Below, piece by piece: positions 8,789 through 17,576 of a DNA stretch of 64,000 nucleotides (position 1 is its first letter; each line of letters begins with the position of its first letter). This stretch comes from Caballeronia sp. dw_19 (lineage in GTDB: Bacteria > Pseudomonadota > Gammaproteobacteria > Burkholderiales > Burkholderiaceae): positions 43,782 through 107,781 of the forward strand of contig NZ_JAAVUQ010000028.1 of assembly GCF_018449515.1 (NCBI RefSeq). The letters run 5' to 3'. Made by a program: the position numbers and the translations under genes. A model generated the notes under the pieces. That model did not search any database. It saw only the letters and a program-made list of their open reading frames with translations, and was not told the origin of the DNA.

Positions 8789-9486
8789 GCACCGTCAGTT
8801 TGCATGCCTTCAATCTGCTGCCGTACAGGTCGGGTGCGCGGCGTCGAGCCCGCAACCGGGCGCTGGCGCTGCTCGCGGGCGCGGGTCTGGCGGGGTGTGC
8901 CGCGGTCGGCGCAGTGGCGGGCTGGGATGCGTTGGAGCGAGTGCATATAGAAGAGAAACGAGACTCGCTCGAGGTAGCGCTGCGGCAATTGAGTGCGCCG
9001 ATCGCTGAGCATGCGCGGCTGGTCGAGTTGCAAGCGCTGGAGCGGAGGGCGCAGAGCGCCGCCGTGCCGTTAGCTGAGCCGCGCGCCCGGTTTCTCGGCT
9101 TGCTCGATGCGCTCGCGCGGGGGACATCGCAGGGGAATATCGGCTTGCAGCGGGTGACGCAGCGCGTGAGCGAGGTGGAGCTTGCCGCCAGCGCGCCGGA
9201 TTCACACACGGCCGCCGCGTGGCTGAAAGCGCTTGAAAAAGTGACGGGCGTGAGGGCCGTGGAGATCGTGGAAATGCACCGGCGGGTGGTTGCTCTGCGG
9301 CCTCAAGCAGTAGCCGTCGCGCAACCCAGTGCGGTGAATTCGCAGGGCAAGACGAGCCCCTACGATTTCATCGCGGTCGTGCGATGGACGCAGAGCGCCA
9401 GCGGGGACGCAGCGCCGAAGGTGCTGAAGGCCGCTAGACGAGAGGCGTCGTCGAAGCCGAAAGCAGCAAGCCGGAGCACGCGATGA
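8785..9486 (+). CDS. pilN: PilN-like type IV pilus assembly protein
   Basis: Bitopic inner-membrane protein of the pilus alignment complex. The 233 aa product has the diagnostic short cytoplasmic N-terminus with FNLLPYR (the INLLPWR-type PilM-binding motif) at about residues 9–15. One membrane segment follows at about 25–47, then a coiled-coil-like Glu/Arg/Leu stretch and a periplasmic ferredoxin-like domain. The C-terminus is Lys/Ser/Ala rich. It overlaps pilM by 4 nt and pilO by 4 nt (ATGA both times), so the operon is translationally coupled. Confidence 0.8.
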   Translation: MSTVSLHAFNLLPYRSGARRRARNRALALLAGAGLAGCAAVGAVAGWDALERVHIEEKRDSLEVALRQLSAPIAEHARLVELQALERRAQSAAVPLAEPRARFLGLLDALARGTSQGNIGLQRVTQRVSEVELAASAPDSHTAAAWLKALEKVTGVRAVEIVEMHRRVVALRPQAVAVAQPSAVNSQGKTSPYDFIAVVRWTQSASGDAAPKVLKAARREASSKPKAASRSTR

Positions 9487-10319
9487 ACCGCCTCGCTAAA
9501 TCTTCCCATGGGTTTCAATTGCTACAGCCTCTGGATGCCTGGAGCGGTTATCGGATCGCGCTCACGGGCGTCGTGATCGGCTTGCTGGTATTTGCTGCTG
9601 GCGTGTCGTTGTGGCGGTCCTCCGATCTCAGCGGCACGGAAGCCAGCCGTTTGGCGTCGCACGAAGCGCAGCAACGCCTGGACCGGGCACAAGCAATAAC
9701 TGCGCAGTTGCCCGTGATGCGCGCGCGTTCAGGCGATGGTGCACCGCTCGTCCGTTGGACTGTTGCCGACGCACTTCACGAGCTGACCGCGCTCGCCGCT
9801 CAGAGCGGCTTGCGGATCGGCATGATCGAACCGTCGGCGCAGAAGGGCGACGGGATCGAGATCGAGCGGCCGCTGAAGCTTCGCGCCGAAGGTTCGTTCG
9901 GCGAGATCCGGCGGTTTCTCGACGCGCTGGAAGGGCTGCCAAGACTCGTCGTACCGGCAGACGTGCAAATGAAACGAGTGCCGAACGCGCTTTCCCTGGA
10001 AGCTACGCTCAGAGTATTCGAGGATCTTCCGGCGATCACGCGGCCGGAGCTGTCACGCCGGGACGGGTTTGCTGTCGATCCGTTTGGTGTGAAGAACGGT
10101 GCAGGCGCGGGCGATGGAGGCGCGATGCTTCTTGTTGGCACTTTGCGTGCTCGGCGTCGCGGGATGGCATTGGTAGAGACGGCTGCGGGAGTCGATGGAT
10201 TTCTGCCGGGCCAGATGATTGGCGACGAGCGGCTTGGCAATGTCCGTTCGCGTTCGATCGAGCTCAGTCGTCCTGACGGGGTCGTGCGCACGATTGGTTT
10301 CGCGGATGACCGGCCATGA
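9483..10319 (+). CDS. pilO: PilO-like protein with C-terminal PilP/GspC-like segment
   Basis: Inner-membrane alignment-complex protein. The 278 aa length exceeds classical PilO (about 200 aa). Residues 1–190 look like PilO: a membrane segment at about 22–45, a heptad-like region, then a ferredoxin-like domain (LHELTALAAQSGLRIGMIEP). From about residue 195 a separate segment begins with LLVGTLRARRRGMALVET and continues through a GQMIGDERLGNVRSRSIEL pattern. That resembles the beta-rich homology region of PilP/GspC, which contacts the secretin. No separate pilP is present before pilQ, so a PilO–PilP fusion is inferred. It overlaps both neighbours by 4 nt. Confidence 0.7.
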   Translation: MNRLAKSSHGFQLLQPLDAWSGYRIALTGVVIGLLVFAAGVSLWRSSDLSGTEASRLASHEAQQRLDRAQAITAQLPVMRARSGDGAPLVRWTVADALHELTALAAQSGLRIGMIEPSAQKGDGIEIERPLKLRAEGSFGEIRRFLDALEGLPRLVVPADVQMKRVPNALSLEATLRVFEDLPAITRPELSRRDGFAVDPFGVKNGAGAGDGGAMLLVGTLRARRRGMALVETAAGVDGFLPGQMIGDERLGNVRSRSIELSRPDGVVRTIGFADDRP

Positions 10320-11941
10320 AGACGCTGCGGTTTTTGCGGCTGTTAAGCCGTTCGGTGAGCGTGACGCTTCGGGTTGCTCGCGGGGCGGCGGTCGGAGGCG
10401 CGTTCTCGTTGCGGTGGCGAATTTGCGCGCGTGGTATCGCGACCGTCTTGCTGCTGGGGACTGTCACTGCCCACGCTGCACTGCCCCCTTTGCCACCCCT
10501 GCCCGAGCCGTTTCCCGAGACCTTGCCCACGGACCAGTTCGCGGTTGAGGTTCCTGCGGCCGTCGTTGCGGCGGCGCCCGATGACGACACAGCCTGGCTG
10601 ACGCCATCCACAACGCCCGCTCCAGTGGCCGCACCTGATGTCACGCCCGCGCTAGAAGGGCCGCCGACCCCATTGCCACCCGTTGAGCGTATGAGCCGTG
10701 GGCCGGTGGACCCTGCCGTCACGTCGCTTGATGACGGCAAACCGATCTCGCTGAACCTGAAAAATGCCGACTTGAGCGCCGTGCTGCAAACCTTCGCGAA
10801 GTTTTCAGGCGTCAACATTGTCGCGAGCGAGAAGATCCGCGGGCTGGTCTCGCTGAATCTCGTCGACGTGCCGTGGCGGCGCGCGTTTGACACGCTGCTC
10901 GATGTCCACGGCCTCGCGATGGAGCGCCACGGCGAGGTCATCTGGGTTGCGCCGCTTAGCGAACTGGCGGCGCGCGAGCGTCTTCGCTACGAAGCGCACG
11001 CCCGCGCAGCCGATCTCGAGCCGCTCGCCAGCCGCACCTTCGTTCTGCGCTATCCGCGTGCCGACGACGTGCGCAAGCTCCTGACGGGTTCGGGCAGCCA
11101 GCGGGTGTTATCGAAGCGCGGTTCTGTCATGGCTGATGCCCGCACCAACCTGCTTTTCGTCACTGACCTTGAGGCCCGCGTCACGCAGATCGCCGAGCTG
11201 ATTGCGCGGATCGACCAGCCGACGCCCCAGGTGATGATCGAGGCCCGCATTGTGGAGGGCGACACCGGGTTTTCGCGCAATCTCGGGGTGAAACTGTCAA
11301 TGACGCCCACCGGCGACTCCACCGCACACGGTCTTGTGGCGGGTGCGGACGGCGCGGTGTTCGATTTATCGGCGCGGCCGATTGGCGGATTTGACGCCGC
11401 GACCGCCGGCCTGACGCTATTCGCCGCGCAGGCTACGCGTTTGCTGAACGTCGAGTTGAGCGCGCTCGAAAACGAAGGCCGCGGCGAGATTGTGTCGAGT
11501 CCCCGCGTGATTACGGCGGATCGCGTGAAGGCGGTGGTCGAGCAAGGCACGGAGTTGCCGTATCAGGCGAAAGTGGGCAATGGCGTATCGGGCGTCCAGT
11601 TTCGCCGGGCCGCGCTGAAACTGGAGGTCGAGCCCCAAATTACGCCGCATGGCCACGTGATCCTTGATCTCGATGTATCGAAGGACAGCGTCGGCGAGCA
11701 GACGGCAGCCGGCCCGGCAATCAACACCAAGCACGTCCAGACGCGCGTGGAGGTGGAGGACGGCGGCACGGTGGCAATCGGCGGGATATATTCCTCCGAT
11801 GAGCGCGAGGACGTCACGAGGGTCCCGCTGCTCGGTAAAATCCCGGTATTGGGCTGGCTTTTTCGTCATACCGCGCGCCGCAATTCACGCAGCGAACTGG
11901 TCATTTTCATTACCCCGCATATCGTTCCGGCGCGTCTGTGA
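10316..11941 (+). CDS. pilQ: PilQ-like type IV pilus secretin
   Basis: Outer-membrane secretin, the gated pore through which a pilus or substrate passes. At 541 aa it is shorter than PilQ of Pseudomonas (about 700 aa) and shows no AMIN peptidoglycan-binding domain. After a long basic N-region the signal core is GIATVLLLGTVTAHA (about 42–56). A Pro-rich linker follows, then an STN/N0 domain (ISLNLKNADLSAVLQTFAKF), an N1 domain (RTFVLRYPRADDVRKLLTG) and the secretin core ending in ELVIFITPHIV. It overlaps pilO by 4 nt, and aroK follows directly. Confidence 0.9.
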   Translation: MKTLRFLRLLSRSVSVTLRVARGAAVGGAFSLRWRICARGIATVLLLGTVTAHAALPPLPPLPEPFPETLPTDQFAVEVPAAVVAAAPDDDTAWLTPSTTPAPVAAPDVTPALEGPPTPLPPVERMSRGPVDPAVTSLDDGKPISLNLKNADLSAVLQTFAKFSGVNIVASEKIRGLVSLNLVDVPWRRAFDTLLDVHGLAMERHGEVIWVAPLSELAARERLRYEAHARAADLEPLASRTFVLRYPRADDVRKLLTGSGSQRVLSKRGSVMADARTNLLFVTDLEARVTQIAELIARIDQPTPQVMIEARIVEGDTGFSRNLGVKLSMTPTGDSTAHGLVAGADGAVFDLSARPIGGFDAATAGLTLFAAQATRLLNVELSALENEGRGEIVSSPRVITADRVKAVVEQGTELPYQAKVGNGVSGVQFRRAALKLEVEPQITPHGHVILDLDVSKDSVGEQTAAGPAINTKHVQTRVEVEDGGTVAIGGIYSSDEREDVTRVPLLGKIPVLGWLFRHTARRNSRSELVIFITPHIVPARL

Positions 11942-12048
11942 GGGCCGCCGGCAAGCCTTTCCGACTCGACAAACCGGCCCTTTTGCCCTTAAGCTCCCGC
12001 ACGAACGGGACCAGAATCGGGACCGGAATCAATGCACAAGGAAGCGAG

Positions 12049-12600
12049 TTGGAAGCCGGGCAAGCGAACGCAAACGTATTTTTTGTCGGACTCATGGGGG
12101 CAGGCAAGACCACCGTGGGGCGGGCGGTCGCGCGCCGGTTACAGCGGTCATTCATCGATTCCGACCACGAAATCGAGGCGCGTACGGGCGCGCGCATCCC
12201 GGTAATCTGGGAGGTCGAGGGCGAGGATGGCTTCCGGCAGCGCGAAGCGGATGTGATCGACGAGTTGTCGCGGCGCGAGAATATTGTGCTGGCAACCGGC
12301 GGCGGCGCGATTCTCCGGGCGGAGAATCGGGAACATCTGAAGAGTCGCGGGCTGGTGATTTACCTGCGCGCCACGCCGCATGAATTGTGGCAGCGCACGC
12401 GGCGCGATAAAAACCGGCCGCTGCTGCAGACCGACGACCCGCGCGGTAAGCTGGAAGCGCTCTACAAGGCGCGTGATCCGCTGTATCAGGAGTGCGCGCA
12501 TTTCATCGTGGAAACCGGCCGGCCGACCGTGAATAACCTCGTCAACATGGTGTTGATGCAACTGGAGATGGCCGGCATCGCCAAGCCGGCTACGTCATAA
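12049..12600 (+). CDS. aroK: Shikimate kinase AroK
   Basis: Phosphorylates shikimate at O3 using ATP, in the pathway to chorismate. P-loop GLMGAGKTT, substrate motifs DSDHEIE and ATGGGAILR, and the lid RTRRDKNRPLL are all present. I choose a TTG start at 12049 with AAGGA at 12038–12042 (6 nt spacing). It gives 183 aa, the usual size, and an N-terminus directly before ANVFFVGLMGAGKT. The frame is open back to a GTG at 11938 overlapping pilQ, which would add 37 unusual residues. aroB starts within the aroK stop (TAATG). Confidence 0.93.
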   Translation: MEAGQANANVFFVGLMGAGKTTVGRAVARRLQRSFIDSDHEIEARTGARIPVIWEVEGEDGFRQREADVIDELSRRENIVLATGGGAILRAENREHLKSRGLVIYLRATPHELWQRTRRDKNRPLLQTDDPRGKLEALYKARDPLYQECAHFIVETGRPTVNNLVNMVLMQLEMAGIAKPATS

Positions 12601-13685
12601 TGTCCGCCATGATTACCGTCAAAGTCGAACTGGGCGATCGCGCCTACCCCATCCATATTGGCGCCGGGCTGATTGGCCGGACCGACCTGTACGCACCGCA
12701 TATTGCCGGTTCGTCGGTCGCCATTGTCACCAACACGACCGTCGATCCGCTCTACGGCGATGCGCTCCGCGCTGCCCTCGCGCCGCTCGGCAAGAAAGTC
12801 ACGACCATCGTTCTGCCCGACGGCGAGGCGCACAAGAATCTCGAGACGCTCAACCAGATTTTCAGCGCGCTGCTGACCGAGCGCGCCGACCGCAAGACCA
12901 CGCTGATTGCGTTGGGCGGCGGGGTGATCGGCGACATGACGGGTTTTGCCGCGGCCAGCTATATGCGCGGCGTGCCTTTTATCCAGGTGCCGACCACACT
13001 GCTCGCGCAGGTCGATTCATCGGTGGGCGGGAAGACCGGCATCAATCATCCGCTCGGCAAGAACATGATCGGCGCGTTTTATCAGCCGCAGGCGGTCATC
13101 GCGGACATAGGGGCGCTGCAGACGCTGCCGGCGCGCGAACTTGCCGCGGGTATCGCGGAAGTGATCAAGACGGGCGCCATTGCGGACAGCGAGTTCTTCG
13201 AGTGGATCGAGGCGAACATCGGGGCGTTGAACGCGTGTGATCCGGCCGCTCTTACGCATGCGGTGAAGCGCTCGTGCGAGGTGAAGGCTTCGGTTGTCGC
13301 TGCAGACGAACGCGAAGGCGGCTTGCGCGCCATTCTCAATTTCGGCCACACATTCGGTCATGCAATTGAGGCTGGTCTTGGTTACGGGGAATGGCTGCAT
13401 GGAGAGGCAGTCGGTTGCGGCATGGTGATGGCAGCGGATCTGTCGGTGCGGCTTGGCCGGCTCGACGAAACTTCACGTGAGCGGCTCACGCGGTTGATCG
13501 CTGCGGCGAAGCTCCCGGTCAAGGCGCCGGCGCTTGGCGCGGATCGGTATATCGACTTGATGAAGGTCGACAAGAAAGCCGAAGCAGGTGAGATCAAATT
13601 CATCCTGCTCGAGCGTTTCGGTAATACGAAGATCACGGGTGCACCCGACGAGGCAGTGCGCGCAACGCTTGCGGCCAGCGTCTGA
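12600..13685 (+). CDS. aroB: 3-dehydroquinate synthase AroB
   Basis: NAD- and metal-dependent enzyme that converts DAHP to 3-dehydroquinate, the second shikimate step. 361 aa, full length. Visible motifs: GDGEAHKN-type DGEAHKNLETL, the NAD-binding LGGGVIGDMTGFAA, VPTTLLAQVDSSVGGKT, and the metal-binding Glu/His set ending in LNFGHTFGHAIE and GEWLHGEAVGCGM. The start at 12600 overlaps the aroK stop; a second ATG lies at 12609. It is the last gene of pilMNOQ-aroKB. Confidence 0.97.
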   Translation: MSAMITVKVELGDRAYPIHIGAGLIGRTDLYAPHIAGSSVAIVTNTTVDPLYGDALRAALAPLGKKVTTIVLPDGEAHKNLETLNQIFSALLTERADRKTTLIALGGGVIGDMTGFAAASYMRGVPFIQVPTTLLAQVDSSVGGKTGINHPLGKNMIGAFYQPQAVIADIGALQTLPARELAAGIAEVIKTGAIADSEFFEWIEANIGALNACDPAALTHAVKRSCEVKASVVAADEREGGLRAILNFGHTFGHAIEAGLGYGEWLHGEAVGCGMVMAADLSVRLGRLDETSRERLTRLIAAAKLPVKAPALGADRYIDLMKVDKKAEAGEIKFILLERFGNTKITGAPDEAVRATLAASV

Positions 13686-14061
13686 GCGGCTGCGTTCAGC
13701 AGTGGGTCGTTGCGACGAAGCTCAGTCGCGAGACGTCCGGGTTCACCAATGCGCTGAATGTCGTTCGTGGCCACGGCGCGAAGAACACCATCGCTCATGC
13801 TAACAAGTGAGCCGCACTACTTCCGGATGTTGAAGCCGTTCGCGCTGGCTTCGTTGATGCTGTTTTGAGGCGCGGCCATCGCCATGAAGAAGATGATGGT
13901 GAGTCGGAGCAACTGCCAAGCCGCGAGAGATGAAAGTTTCGGCCTTTGCGCTGATTTTCCCTGACGCTGTGCTGTGCTGAGGCAAAACCGTTGCCGCAGA
14001 AAATACGACCAAGCCAAGACCCAAGCAAAAACAACAAGGCAACGATGATTCGGAGCAGCCG
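13686..14061. other. aroB–dgt intergenic region with possible gene remnants
   Basis: 376 bp without an intact gene. Two convergent coding-like tails with GC-rich third positions meet here. On plus, a frame about 13691–13810 without a start codon ends NTIAHANK-stop. On minus, a frame ends FNIRK-stop at 13817. They may be remnants of a decayed insertion or chance frames. The last 80 bp are A-rich and carry the GGAG ribosome site for the next gene. Confidence 0.4.
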
Positions 14062-15288
14062 GTGAGCGACAAGACATTCCAGTTTTCCAGCATCACGCCG
14101 ACGTCCTTCGCGCTTGAGGCGCATCTCGCGCCGTATGCCGCGCATTCGGCCGAGTCGCGTGGCCGCCGCTTCGAAGAAAAACCGCCCGTCGCACGTACCG
14201 AGTTCCAGCGCGACCGCGATCGCATTGTTCACTCCACGGCGTTCCGTCGCCTCGAATACAAGACGCAGGTTTTCGTGAACCACGAGGGCGACCTGTTTCG
14301 CACACGCCTGACGCACAGCCTGGAAGTCGCGCAGATCGCCCGTTCCGTGGCGCGTAACCTGCGCGTGAACGAAGACCTGGTTGAAGCCATTTCGCTGGCG
14401 CACGATCTTGGCCATACGCCTTTCGGCCATGCCGGACAAGATGCACTGAATGAATGCATGCGCGACCACGGCGGCTTCGAGCACAACCTCCAGAGCCTTG
14501 TGGTGGTCGATGAACTGGAAGAACACTACGGCGCGTTCGACGGCCTGAATCTCTGCTTCGAAACCCGCGAGGGCATTCTCAAACACTGCTCGCACGAAAA
14601 TGCGCTGAAGCTCGGCGCGTTGGGTGAACGCTTTCTGACTCGCAAGCAGCCGTCGATAGAAGCCCAGATCGCAAACGTAGCCGACGAAATCGCCTACAAC
14701 AATCATGACGTCGACGACGGGCTTCGCTCCGGCCTGATCACGCTCGATCAACTGGCCGATGTCGCGTTGTGGCAGACGCACTACGAAGCGGCGCGCGGCG
14801 AGTATCCGGGTATTGAAGGGCGAAGACTGATTCACGAGACCATCCGCCGGATCATCAACGCGTTGATCGTGGATCTGATCGAGTCGACGAGCGAGAACCT
14901 GGCGCGGTTGAATCCGCAATCAGTCGATGACGTGCGCGACGCCCCGGCGCTGGTCACGCACAGCGAGACAGTTGCCGCCCAGGCTACCGAGCTCAAGCGC
15001 TTTCTTTACAAGAATCTGTACCGCCATTACCAGGTGATGCGGATGGCTAACAAAGCGGGGCGCGTGGTGAGCGGGCTTTTCAAGGCGTTCAACGACGACC
15101 CGCGCCTGCTGCCGCCCGCCTATCAGGCGCGCGGACCGATCGCGGAAGAGTCCGCCAATGACCCTCGCGGCAGCGAGACTGCTTCGGGCGGCACGCAAGC
15201 ACGCTTGATCGCGCATTACATCGCGGGCATGACGGATCGTTACGCATTAAAAGAATATGGACGTCTGTTCGTCATCGACGACAATTAG
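14062..15288 (+). CDS. dgt: dGTP triphosphohydrolase-like HD-domain protein
   Basis: HD-superfamily phosphohydrolase of the dGTPase type 2 group, hydrolysing (d)NTPs to nucleoside and triphosphate, with a likely role in dNTP pool control. 408 aa. The metal site is visible as RTRLTHSLEVAQIAR (first His), then SLAHDLGHTPFGHAG (HD motif), and a later conserved Asp in NVADEIAYNNHDVDDG. GTG start at 14062 with GGAG about 7 nt upstream. It stands between aroKB and the ugp operon. The C-terminal tail has no known domain. The substrate is inferred from family only. Confidence 0.93.
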   Translation: MSDKTFQFSSITPTSFALEAHLAPYAAHSAESRGRRFEEKPPVARTEFQRDRDRIVHSTAFRRLEYKTQVFVNHEGDLFRTRLTHSLEVAQIARSVARNLRVNEDLVEAISLAHDLGHTPFGHAGQDALNECMRDHGGFEHNLQSLVVVDELEEHYGAFDGLNLCFETREGILKHCSHENALKLGALGERFLTRKQPSIEAQIANVADEIAYNNHDVDDGLRSGLITLDQLADVALWQTHYEAARGEYPGIEGRRLIHETIRRIINALIVDLIESTSENLARLNPQSVDDVRDAPALVTHSETVAAQATELKRFLYKNLYRHYQVMRMANKAGRVVSGLFKAFNDDPRLLPPAYQARGPIAEESANDPRGSETASGGTQARLIAHYIAGMTDRYALKEYGRLFVIDDN

Positions 15289-15361
15289 AATCCCGCGTTC
15301 CAGGCGCGTTCGCGTTTGTTCCAACCAAAAAACTCCACCGGGGTTCAAGGAGAGGTTACTC

Positions 15362-16684
15362 ATGAGTAGTCGCAAGTTGCTGGTCGGCGCCTTTTCCATC
15401 GCCGCCATATTCGCCCTTGGCGCCAGTCAGGCACAGGCCGCCACTGAAATCCAGTTCTGGCACGCCATGGAATCTGCGCTTGGCGAGCGCGTGAACGACA
15501 TCGCAAACGACTTCAACGCGTCGCAGAGCGATTACAAGATCGTGCCGGTCTTCAAGGGCAGCTACGACCAGACGCTGGCTGCGGGTATTGCGGCGTATCG
15601 CAGCGGCAACGCGCCGGCCATCCTGCAAGTGTATGAAGTCGGTACCGCCACGATGATTCAGGCCAAGAAAGCGGTCATTCCCGTTTCCGATGTCTTCAAG
15701 CAAGCCGGCGTTCCGCTCGACGAAAAGGCATTCGTTCCGACCATTGCAAGCTATTACAGCGACTCGAAGACCGGCCACCTGATCTCGATGCCGTTCAACA
15801 GTTCGACGCCCGTCCTCTATTACAACAAGGACATGTTCAAGAAAGCCGGTATCGATCCGACCCATCCGCCGAAAACCTGGGACGAACTCGAAGCCGATGC
15901 GAAAAAGTTGAAGGCGGCCGGCATGTGCGGTTATTCGTCGGGCTGGCAGAGCTGGATTCAGTTGGAGAACTACAGCGCGTGGCACGGCCTGCCGTTCGCA
16001 TCGGAGAATAATGGCTTCGACGGCACCAACGCCGTGCTCGAATTCAACAAACCGCTGCAGATCGCGCACATCCAGCGCCTGCAGAACATGGCGAAGGACG
16101 GCACGTTCACGTATGTTGGCCGGAAGGACGAGGCGGTATCGAAGTTCTATAGCGGCGATTGCGGCATCGTGACCAACTCGTCCGGCTCGTTGGCCAACAT
16201 CAAGAAATACGCGAAGTTCAATTTCGGCACGGGCATGATGCCGTACGACCAGAGCGTGAAGGGCGCACCGCAGAACGCGATTATCGGCGGCGCGAGTCTT
16301 TGGGTGCTGGCTGGCAAGGATCCGGCAACGTACAAGGGCGTCGCCAAGTTCCTGGCTTATCTGACCTCGCCGGCAGTGGCAGCTAAATGGCATCAGGACA
16401 CGGGTTATCTGCCGGTCACGACCGCCGCGTACGAACTGACGCAAAAGCAGGGCTTCTACGACAAAAACCCCGGCGCCGATACCGCGATCAAACAGATGCT
16501 GAACAAGCCGCCCCTGCCTTTCACGAAGGGCTTGCGTCTGGGCAACATGCCGCAGATCCGCACGATTGTCGACGAAGAACTCGAGCAAGTCTGGGCGGAA
16601 AAGAAAACGCCGAAGGACGCGCTTGATTCGGCGGTGTCGCGCGGCGACGACCTGCTGCGCCGCTTCGAAAAGGCTGGAAACTAA
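15362..16684 (+). CDS. ugpB: sn-Glycerol-3-phosphate ABC transporter substrate-binding protein UgpB
   Basis: Periplasmic binding protein that delivers glycerol-3-phosphate or glycerophosphodiesters to UgpAE. 440 aa, with a Sec signal (MSSRKLLVGAFSIAAIFALG, cleavage after AQA about residue 26). The mature part begins TEIQFWHAME as in UgpB. Start at 15362 with AAGGAG about 9 nt upstream; the frame runs 105 nt further up but without an RBS. First gene of ugpB-A-E-ABM-C-Q, all on plus with tiny gaps. Pho-type control is known for ugp elsewhere, but I see no clear Pho box in the 73 bp upstream. Confidence 0.95.
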   Translation: MSSRKLLVGAFSIAAIFALGASQAQAATEIQFWHAMESALGERVNDIANDFNASQSDYKIVPVFKGSYDQTLAAGIAAYRSGNAPAILQVYEVGTATMIQAKKAVIPVSDVFKQAGVPLDEKAFVPTIASYYSDSKTGHLISMPFNSSTPVLYYNKDMFKKAGIDPTHPPKTWDELEADAKKLKAAGMCGYSSGWQSWIQLENYSAWHGLPFASENNGFDGTNAVLEFNKPLQIAHIQRLQNMAKDGTFTYVGRKDEAVSKFYSGDCGIVTNSSGSLANIKKYAKFNFGTGMMPYDQSVKGAPQNAIIGGASLWVLAGKDPATYKGVAKFLAYLTSPAVAAKWHQDTGYLPVTTAAYELTQKQGFYDKNPGADTAIKQMLNKPPLPFTKGLRLGNMPQIRTIVDEELEQVWAEKKTPKDALDSAVSRGDDLLRRFEKAGN

Positions 16685-16691
16685 ACTCGCC

Positions 16692-17576
16692 ATGGAAAAA
16701 CGATCGCGGTTCAATACGAGCCTGCTGCCTTATCTGCTGGTCGCGCCGCAACTCGCCATCACCGCGCTCTTTTTCCTGTGGCCGGCCGGCGAGGCGCTAT
16801 GGCAGGCCACGCAGACCCAGGACGCGTTCGGTACATCGAGCGAGTTTGTCGGGCTGGCCAATTTCAAGCAGATCTTCACCGATCCGCTTTACCTCGCGTC
16901 GTTCAATACGACCATCATCTTCTGCACGCTCGTCACCGTGTCGGGTCTGGTGATCTCGCTGCTGCTGGCCGCGTGCGCCGATCGGGTGACAAGAGGCCGG
17001 AAGCTGTATCAGACGCTATTGATCTGGCCATACGCGGTCGCGCCGGCGATTGCCGCCGTGCTGTGGTCGTTCCTGTTTAATCCGAGCATAGGCCTGGTGA
17101 CGTATGCGCTCGCAAAATACGGCATTGTCTGGAACCACGCGCTCAACGGTTCACAGGCCATGTTCCTGGTCGTGCTGGCGTCAGTGTGGAAGCAGGTCAG
17201 CTATAACTTCCTGTTCTTCTACGCCGGGCTGCAGGCTATCCCGCGTTCGCTGATCGAAGCGGCGGCCATTGACGGCGCCGGGCCCGTGCGGCGGTTCTTC
17301 GGAATCGCGCTGCCGTTGCTCTCGCCAACCAGTTTCTTCCTGCTGACCGTGAACGTGGTCTACGCCTTCTTCGATACCTTCCCGGTCATCGATGCAGCGA
17401 CCGGCGGCGGTCCGGCGCAGTCCACAAAAACGCTCATCTACAAGATTTTCACCGAGGGTTTCCAGGGGCTCGATATCGGCAGTTCCGGCGCACAGTCGGT
17501 CGTGCTGATGGTGATCGTGGTGGCGCTGACTGTCGTGCAATTCCGCTTTATTGAACGTCGGGTGCAGTACTCATGA
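16692..17576 (+). CDS. ugpA: Glycerol-3-phosphate ABC transporter permease UgpA
   Basis: One half of the membrane channel of the Ugp importer. 294 aa with six predicted membrane spans. The cytoplasmic EAA loop that docks on the ATPase is EAAAIDGAGPVRRFFGIALP. ATG at 16692, 7 nt after the ugpB stop; an open upstream extension overlaps ugpB out of frame and is not credible. ugpE starts within its stop codon (ATGA), so the two permease subunits are translationally coupled. Confidence 0.95.
   Translation: MEKRSRFNTSLLPYLLVAPQLAITALFFLWPAGEALWQATQTQDAFGTSSEFVGLANFKQIFTDPLYLASFNTTIIFCTLVTVSGLVISLLLAACADRVTRGRKLYQTLLIWPYAVAPAIAAVLWSFLFNPSIGLVTYALAKYGIVWNHALNGSQAMFLVVLASVWKQVSYNFLFFYAGLQAIPRSLIEAAAIDGAGPVRRFFGIALPLLSPTSFFLLTVNVVYAFFDTFPVIDAATGGGPAQSTKTLIYKIFTEGFQGLDIGSSGAQSVVLMVIVVALTVVQFRFIERRVQYS

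Noticed and set aside
13795..14919. 374-codon minus-strand frame opposite dgt
   Set aside because: Antisense of an assigned gene, no family features. Only the short tail outside dgt was kept as a possible remnant, in another frame.
15289..15361. Pho box before ugpB
   Set aside because: No pair of CTGTCAT-like direct repeats seen in the 73 bp; the region is too short to claim one.
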